Source: Hyperoodon ampullatus (taxonomy: Eukaryota; Chordata; Mammalia; Artiodactyla; Ziphiidae). From it: a DNA stretch of 64,000 bases. The stretch is taken from NCBI GenBank assembly GCA_949752795.1, contig OX457071.1:24040800-24104799 (forward strand), written 5' to 3'. The notes under the pieces are model-generated. The model did not search any database. It saw nothing but the letters and a program-made list of their open reading frames with translations, and was not told the DNA's origin. This document shows, in pieces, positions 57,892-64,000 of this stretch (position 1 is the stretch's first letter; the number at the start of each line of letters is the position of its first letter). Position numbers and translations under genes: made by a program.

Positions 57892-60467
57892 TTTATTTAC
57901 CACACTTTTTATCTACCTCACTCATAATGGTCTTCAGTGACTTAAATCCCTGAAATTACCCAGGCTTCCCGTGTTGCTTCATGATGGTGAAACTGATACA
58001 GTTGGTCTCAGGCAGTAAATCAGACATGTACTTGATGGCTACTTAACAATCACCTAGGAAGATTCCAGTGTTTATTAAATGTCTAGTAATAAAAAGTATC
58101 TGTGGTTGTATTCCAGTAAATACTTATGGAAACTGAAATTTGAATTTTGTATAATTTTCACTTTGCACAAAATATCAATCTTCTTTTGACTTTTATATCC
58201 ATTTCAAAAATGTAAAAAACATTTTTTAGCTCAGAGATTGTTCAGACAGGCAGTAGGCTGTATATGGCAGCTATGTTTTGGCAATCCCTTGTACAAACAG
58301 GCTCCAGTCTTACATTTGAAGCATCGGGGAATGATTTTGAATTTAAAAAAATACTAAACTAAGATAGGTGCGAGGGGATTACACTTTCTAGCTCTGAATA
58401 GGGACTTAAAAATTAACTATTAACTCTAAGAGGTAGAGGAAACAGGAAATAGTTGCTCTAGAATCAAGGATCAGCTATTTAAAATCTACAACAGAAGTGG
58501 CTATGAAGTTTTGGAGAGACCAAAATACATTTAGTGAAACTGACTTGAAGACAAGAAAATGTGGAACCTTGAAGTGTGTGTTATTGGAAGACTCATTTAC
58601 AGCTTTCAGCTGAGGTCTCTTCCTTTGCAAAGATGTGTAATAATATTCATTTTCCAGCTTTGTTGATACAGCTGAGTGAGATAATTGATACAGAACTGCT
58701 ACATAGGTGGAAATTCACATACCTTCGTTGTTATTCTGTATATATTAGCTTCTTTTTTAGGACTTTGCCTACTACAATATTTTATTTTGACTTTATAAAA
58801 TTGAATTAAATGTTTATGTTGATAATCAATGTTCTCAAATCAATATGGTTAAAATCTAAATGCACCCATTTTATTAAATTGACCAGTTTAATTTCACTGT
58901 AAAGGTTATCTTATAATGTTTACAAATTGGCGACAGAGATAATATTGTAATAGCTTAGGTAAGCTGAAATAAAACATTGTGTTATTTTGTTTTGTTCTGT
59001 TTTAATTTTGGTCAGTAAGGACAGACAGAGATGAAATATTGTGCGTTTATTGCACTAACCTTTAAAAAATTATAAATTAATTTAATTTTTTTATTAATCT
59101 GCTCAGCAAATATTAACCAGGGGTGCAATCACGTGTGGCAATTATCTTTATAACTTTAAGAGATAGAGTAGAAAAATAGGAACTACTTTTCCCTTAAGAA
59201 CAAATCCAAAGTATAATTAACCACCTCAGCAAGAAAGGCACAGTTCTTCACTGCTCTTCAAATAATCCTGAAAGAATTATTTATTCCCCCTTAAAATAGA
59301 TGACCAACTGAACTCACATCACCTCCTCTCCTTTCCTGCTGTGTGTATTTAGTCCTGAGCACACAGCCCACTGAGCCATCAGCTATTATTATAGTGCTAT
59401 TTTCCTCTTTAATGTTACTTTTGACCTCTACATTGGTAATACGATTCAGGGTGCTTTGATTAAGGTCAATTTATCATATAGACAGTGAACTTATATGAAA
59501 AATCTGTTCCGTCAGTATAAGGATATAGGTAAGAAGTGCTTTAACAAAAGTTTCACTTTCTAAGTGAGATTTACTTCATTAGATTCGAGGCAGTGTAGCT
59601 AATGGATGAAGTTAGGAGATATTGCCCTATGCATTGTGATTGATATCAAAATTGTCTAACATTCCCTCTTGGCACTATTCTATTGATGTATGTGTGGTCT
59701 TTGGAATGTCATGGAACGTAGCTCCAGGTTACTCATTTGTGAAATGGCAGCACAAAGATCCATAGACCTCAAAGAAATTCAACATTATAATTATCAAATT
59801 TTTGTAAAATGTTAAGTAACACAATTTAGCCCTGAGATTAGTGTTCCATAACTTCCAGCAATATACAAATTATCCCTCTGATATTAAATCATTACTAAAA
59901 ATAAGTGGCAGAGTTTATGAATCAGAGAACTAGATTTTAAGTTTTGGCAGGCTTATTTTCCCTTATAAAGGAAGAATAAGAATTATTAAATAAAAGTCAT
60001 TGGGAAGCAAATCAAAGTTTATAAAATTTTGAAACTTAAGCAACATAATCAGCAACTCAAATATTGATTGCATGCTAATTATAAAGTTCTCTGCTAGCTC
60101 AGGAAAAAGGATATTTTTCATACTAAAGTAAGGGATCTATAATTATCAAATTATTTTTAGTATCACAAATAGCAAAAGTAAGCAGTCATATGATTGTGTT
60201 AAAGCCATATGAAATAAATACTGTGTTATTTGTTTTAGTTCATATCTGTTGTTAATGTTGATGAAGCTTTTAAAAAAGTAACATTTTTAATATTATCCTT
60301 TTCAATGGTAGAAAATATCCTCATCAGTAAAGGAGAATATATTTTTTCACATACCTTTAAAATATTGGGAAATGTGGAATATAATGCAAGGGAAAATTCA
60401 CACAGCAAGAAATCTGTTGGAAGAAATAATTAGAATGAAGGGGTAGAAAGAAAGAAAAGGGAGGTAA
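57892..60467. other. AT-rich sequence, nothing recognised
   Basis: No gene or named repeat. 59.7-59.85 kb has a faint MIR-like 'actcatttgtgaaatgg' phrase, too short to call. Confidence 0.45.
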
Positions 60468-60604
60468 ATTCATTGACTGGATATATGCCAAGCACTGACA
60501 TGTGTTACCTCACTTAATACATATCACTACTGAATATAATTTAACAACAGGAAAATTGACCTAATAACATTAATTATGGAGCCTAAGATCACTCAGCAGA
60601 CAAT
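60468..60604 (-). mobile_element. MIR SINE fragment, minus strand
   Basis: 'cattgactggatatatgccaagcactgacatgtgttacctcacttaatac' followed by 'cctaagatcactcagcagac' is the reverse complement of the MIR 3' half and core in order. Confidence 0.65.
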
Positions 60605-61199
60605 TTTAAGAAAATAAATGTCAATACAAAACTAGATAACTCAAAGCCAATATATATAAATGTTAATATACCACAGTGCCTTCTCTAAGAAGTAGAAATT
60701 CTTTATCTTCCTATCTTCCTATACTTTCTATGTGGTGAATGATTTTACTACTATTTACTAAATTTTTTTAAAATGTAGTTTCTATAACCTAAAAGAACTT
60801 TGATGAAAGTCTTGGAATGTATTGAGTTTTGTTTTAACTCTCACATGAGTATAAAAAATCCTAATAGAGAAGAATTAACAAAGGAGTTAGTGGAGAAATT
60901 CTGCGTGGGAAAAATGTGTTGAAATAAGATCAACAATTCATTTGAGGAAATTAAATATATAGGAGAATGTGAAATTCCCACATCCAAGATGACATAAAGA
61001 AAATGGAAGTGACCACTTATGAAATGTAAGACAAAAAGAATGATTAGTTTTGGAGACATGGGCCAAGAAGAGAGGTTCAGATGAGTTGCTGTAGTAAACT
61101 AATACATGTAAGTACTTTCACTGAATTGTAGAGAGTGGATAATCACTGGATAGCAGTTACAAGTAAGACATTGCTGCCCTATCAATACTCAATCAGATG
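60605..61199. other. Nothing recognised
   Basis: AT-rich, no gene or named repeat. Confidence 0.5.
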
Positions 61200-61536
61200 T
61201 GTCAAAAACTGATAAACAGAAACCTCAATTAAGTAGAGTTGGGAGACAAGAAGGAGGAACTCTCACACCCTGAGACATAGCTGAACCCACAGAAAGAAAA
61301 AAAGACTCCTCACCCAGCAAGGACTGAGCCAATGAAAAGCCATGGACTCTTTGTTAACTAGAGCCCTCCCAACTTCTTTTTCCTGTCTATAAAAGCAGTC
61401 TCCTTCCCTTGCCTTGCAGGGACTTGCACGTGGCTTGTCATGGTTGCAGACCCCAAACTGCAATTCCCTGCTGATCCTGAATGAAGCCCATCTTTGCTGA
61501 AGAAATATTTGGCAGTCTATTTGTTTCAGGTCAACA
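61200..61536 (+). mobile_element. Solo LTR of an endogenous retrovirus (class I-like)
   Basis: Begins tgtcaaaaactg and ends ggtcaaca, i.e. TG...CA, 337 bp. A CCAAT box at 61329-61333 and a TATA box tataaaag at 61388-61395 lie in the order of a retroviral U3. The following 140 bases (R/U5) are GC-mixed. Flanking 4-mers gatg (61196-61199) and tatg (61537-61540) are a possible decayed 4-bp target duplication. No internal retroviral sequence follows, so it is a solo LTR. The family is not named. Confidence 0.7.
61329..61395 (+). promoter_or_regulatory. CCAAT and TATA boxes of the solo LTR
   Basis: gagccaatgaaaag followed about 55 bp later by ctataaaagcag, the usual spacing of a retroviral promoter. 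Whether it is active is unknown. Confidence 0.55.
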
Positions 61537-61583
61537 TATGATTATATTGACAGCATTTTGAGAGTGTAAGAAAGAGATGTCAG

Positions 61584-61841
61584 ATATACCCTTGTCGGGC
61601 TTCCCTGGTGGCGCAGTGGTTGAGAGTCCACCTGCAAATGCATGGGACACGGGTTCATGCCCCGGTCCGGGAAGATCCCACATGCCGCGGAGCAGCTGGG
61701 CCCGTGAGCCATGGCTGCTAAGCCTGCGTGTCCGGAGCCTGTGCTCCGCAATGGGAGAGGCCACAACAGTGAGAGGCCCGCGTACCAAAAAAAACAAACA
61801 AACAAGCAAACAAACAAAATATATATATATATACCCTTGTC
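61584..61841 (+). mobile_element. CHR-2 SINE with 13-bp target duplication
   Basis: SINE from 61597 to about 61828, ending cgcgtacc followed by A8, (CAAA)n and (TA)n. Duplication atatacccttgtc is at 61584-61596 and 61829-61841. Carries private changes such as ctgcaaatgcatggg and gctgctaagcc. Confidence 0.95.
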
Positions 61842-62119
61842 TCTTTCATCACCTATTAGTAAGAGGTATGAAGGTGAAAAAAGGTAAATGAAATAAAGCT
61901 TGGGGATATTCATGCTGTACAAACAATATTTCCATAACTTAACTTCAAAAGCTTCCTGGGAACAAAAGCAGGATTCCATTGTCAACTCAGTAGGAAGAAT
62001 AATTGAGCTAAGAGCCAGGTCTCTGCCTTTGGAGGAATGCAGTTGAACTCTCTGGTGAAATCATCAGCAGGTAATGACTCCTGTCACTCAGGTCAGGAGG
62101 CATTTATAAATGGTTTCAG
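61842..62119. other. Nothing recognised
   Basis: Short unassigned stretch. Confidence 0.45.
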
Positions 62120-62700
62120 AGTTCTAACTAGTCCTCATGCCACCACTCTTAAGCCTCTCCAGATCTTCTACAGGGCTGCTAGGGAAACAGCTACTCACCT
62201 CATGAACATCTTTTAAAATCTCCTTACTTGTTTCAAAAATAGAACACAGAATTCTTACATTCGCATAAAATGAACCCCCCTCCCAAATTATCATCTGCAT
62301 TCTGCTTACCTACTCAATCTAAAATTTCATTTATTTATCTTTCATATCTTAAATTTTGATATCCACAAAACCATATGCAACTTTTTCAGCATTCTGTGCC
62401 ATTGTCTCTCTTCTCTGTTCCAGCCATTCTAAACTGAATTGAGATACTTAGCTATACTAAGAACCAGTTTGTAATATTTCTTATGTTGTTTCTCTTTCTG
62501 AAATACTTTCTTCTACTACCTTCTTTCAAGTCCGTCTATTTTTCAGGTTAAATGTTGGTAGATTCTTTCATAGAAAAAAAAATATCACTGGCCATTATCT
62601 TTAAGTTCACTTTCAATTTAAATCAAAATTTAACTGATAGCATACACAAATCATTCACACACTTCTCTAGCCTCCAAGGATTTGTATTTGAAAGCTGTAA
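62120..62700 (+). mobile_element. L2-like LINE remnant
   Basis: Order of L2-like phrases: 'ttttaaaatctccttacttg', 'tgttccagccattctaaactgaa', 'tctttctgaaatactttcttctacc' and 'cttctttcaagtccgtctatttttcaggttaaatg'. Diverged, no open frame. Confidence 0.5.
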
Positions 62701-63150
62701 TTTTTACTCCTAAACACCTAATATTTAATTAGATGAAACCTAATTAAATAAATAGTTAAACCCTCTATAGTATGACTATGCGAATAGGTAACATCTAAGC
62801 TGATGTGTGAAGAAGAAGCAATAGTTAAACAGATGAAAGAAGAGAAGGCATTGGGGAGAGGGGTCACAGAGGGATGAACATGGAAAAGACATATGGTGAG
62901 AGATGCTACTTTAGGGGAGCAGGGGCAGAACTGCATGAGCTGTTGTGCCATATTAATGAGTTTCTACTTAACCTGGAGGATAATGTGGAGCCTAGGGAAA
63001 GTTGTTAAGCAGAGCAATACACATGATCAGATGTATATCTTTAAGTGCTCATCATGAATAATTGAATAGAATTATTCAGAGAGGCTCATGAATGGAGAGA
63101 GACCAGTTTAAAGGTCTGTAGTGATCTAAGGGTAGAAAATGGTGGTCTGT
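62701..63150. mobile_element. Old mammalian interspersed repeat (family not named)
   Basis: 'ctaagctgatgtgtgaagaagaagcaa', 'gggcagaactgcatgagctgttgtgccat' and 'ggaaagttgttaagcagagcaat' with 'atgatcagatgtatatcttt' follow a common mammalian repeat, whose better copies read 'gtgacatgatctgatttatgtttt'. I cannot name the family. Confidence 0.45.
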
Positions 63151-63281
63151 ATAGTCAGCCCTTTGTATTCAAGGGTTCTGCATAGGGAGATTGAACCAAC
63201 TGCTGATCAAAAATATTTTTTTCCTAAATTTCAGCAAGTTACAAAGACCAAAACTTGGAATTTCTGTGCACAGACAACTAT

Positions 63282-63341
63282 TTACATAGCATTTACATTG
63301 TATTTATATACTTACATAGCATTTACAATGTATTGGGTACT
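63282..63341 (+). repeat. 30-bp tandem duplication inside the transposon
   Basis: ttacatagcatttacattgt starts at 63282 and recurs (one change) at 63312. Other copies of this repeat have the segment once. Confidence 0.85.
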
Positions 63342-63404
63342 ACAAGTAATCTAGAGATGATTTAAAGCATATAGGAGGATACGTGTAAGTTATTTGCAAA
63401 TACT

Positions 63405-63945
63405 GTGCCATTGTATTTATTTTTGTTTTTTTTCTAATTTACTGAAGTATAGTTGACTTATAATATTATATTAGTTTCAGGTGTACAGCATAGTGATTTG
63501 ATATTTTTATAGATTACACACTATATAAAAATATTATAAAATATTGACTGTATTTTCTGTGTTATACATTACATCCCTGCAATTTATTTATTTTGTAACT
63601 GGTAGTTTGTACCTCTTAATCCCCTTCACCTATTTCACCCCTCCTGCCACCTCTTTCCCCTCTGGTAACCACTAGTTTGTTTTCTGTATCTGTGAGTCTG
63701 TTTCTGTTTTGTTGTATCTGTTGGTTTGTTTTGTTTTTTAGATTTCACATATAAGTCAAAACATACAGTATTTGTCTTTCTCTGTCTGATTTATTTCACT
63801 AAGCATAATACCCTCCAGTTTCACCCATGTTGTCGAAAATGGCAAGATTTCATCTTTTTATGGCTGAATAATATAAAATGGAATATTATATACCACAACC
63901 TATTTTATCCATTCATCTATTTAATAGAGATACCATGGCATTTTA
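63405..63945 (-). mobile_element. L1MA-like 3' end, minus strand, inserted in the transposon
   Basis: Between 63420 and 63928: 'ttactgaagtatagttgacttata', 'cctcttaatccccttcac', 'ttagatttcacatataagtcaaaacatacagtatttg', 'ttcactaagcataata' and 'ttttatggctgaataat'. Flanked by the diverged duplication atactgtgccattgtat (63401-63417 approx.) and ataccatggcattttat (63929-63945 approx.), which are the two halves of the split transposon. Confidence 0.88.
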
Positions 63946-64000
63946 TATAAGGGAACTGAGCATCCGTGGATTTTATTATTCACAGGGGGTTCTGGAACCA

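Larger units (their letters stand above)
63152..64000 (+). mobile_element. Tigger-like DNA transposon, split by an L1, continuing past the window end
   Basis: Left part 63152-63425 starts tagtcagccctttgtattca (terminal repeat) and continues 'ggagattgaaccaactgctgatc', 'tatttacatagcatttacattg' and 'aagtaatctagagatgatttaaagc'. It breaks at 'gtgccattgtattta' and resumes at 63929 with 'ggcattttatataaggg' and 'gagcatccgtggatttt'. The right terminal repeat would lie beyond 64000. The TA target sites are consistent with Tc1/mariner (pogo/Tigger), but the family name is not certain. Confidence 0.8.

Overview
The window reads as intergenic nuclear DNA from a cetacean (whale or dolphin). The strongest evidence is seven nearly identical tRNA-derived SINEs of the CHR-2 type, whose head reads ggcttccctggtggcgcagtgg and whose body ends in a ccgcgtaccgc-like tail followed by poly(A), plus one older CHR-1-type SINE. 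These families are characteristic of the whale/hippo lineage. L1 elements with the matching cetartiodactyl 3' ends and AT-rich sequence with old mammalian repeats (L2, MIR, HAL1, MLT1, Tigger) agree with this. I found no convincing exon, promoter or RNA gene of the host, so I call this a gene desert. Every long coding-like stretch traces to a mobile element.

Layout. 1-11 kb: AT-rich unique sequence with old LINE debris (L2 ends at 0.6-1.0 and 8.7-9.5 kb, L1M pieces at 5.5-7.5 kb, HAL1-like minus-strand sequence at 10-11 kb). 11.6-14 kb: an LTR-like repeat, a decayed retroviral envelope remnant and an MLT1 LTR inserted into that remnant. 15.2-17.2 kb: an old L1 split by a Tigger-like DNA transposon, then a MIR. 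20-26.5 kb: a short L1 tail, two CHR-2 SINEs and a 130-bp polypurine tract. 26.5-33.9 kb: one full-length but dead L1 on the minus strand (3' UTR, ORF2, ORF1, 2-kb 5' UTR) with a CHR-2 SINE inside ORF2. 34-40 kb: SINE, HAL1 (minus), (GT)n, a minus-strand L1 with a diverged target duplication, and an LTR-like repeat. 42.5-44.1 kb: an unexplained GC-richer block. 44.8-46.5 kb: an L1 tail that received the youngest L1 of the window (21-bp perfect target duplication, open ORF2 end). 49.2-50.3 kb: a twin-primed (5'-inverted) L1 carrying a CHR-1 SINE. 52-57.9 kb: two more CHR-2 SINEs and a 5'-truncated L1 with a double tail. 61.2-64 kb: a solo LTR with CCAAT and TATA boxes, a CHR-2 SINE, L2-like sequence and a Tigger-like transposon split by an L1 and running off the window end.

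The elements do not act as a pathway. Their value is chronological: nesting and target-site duplications order the insertions (L2/MIR/Tigger/old env first, then MLT1 and L1M/L1MA, then cetacean L1s, then CHR SINEs). I did not find an undescribed molecular system. The best leads are the envelope fossil, the twin-primed L1, the young L1, the double-tailed L1 and the unexplained GC-richer block. Family names are from recognition of consensus phrases only; no repeat library was run.
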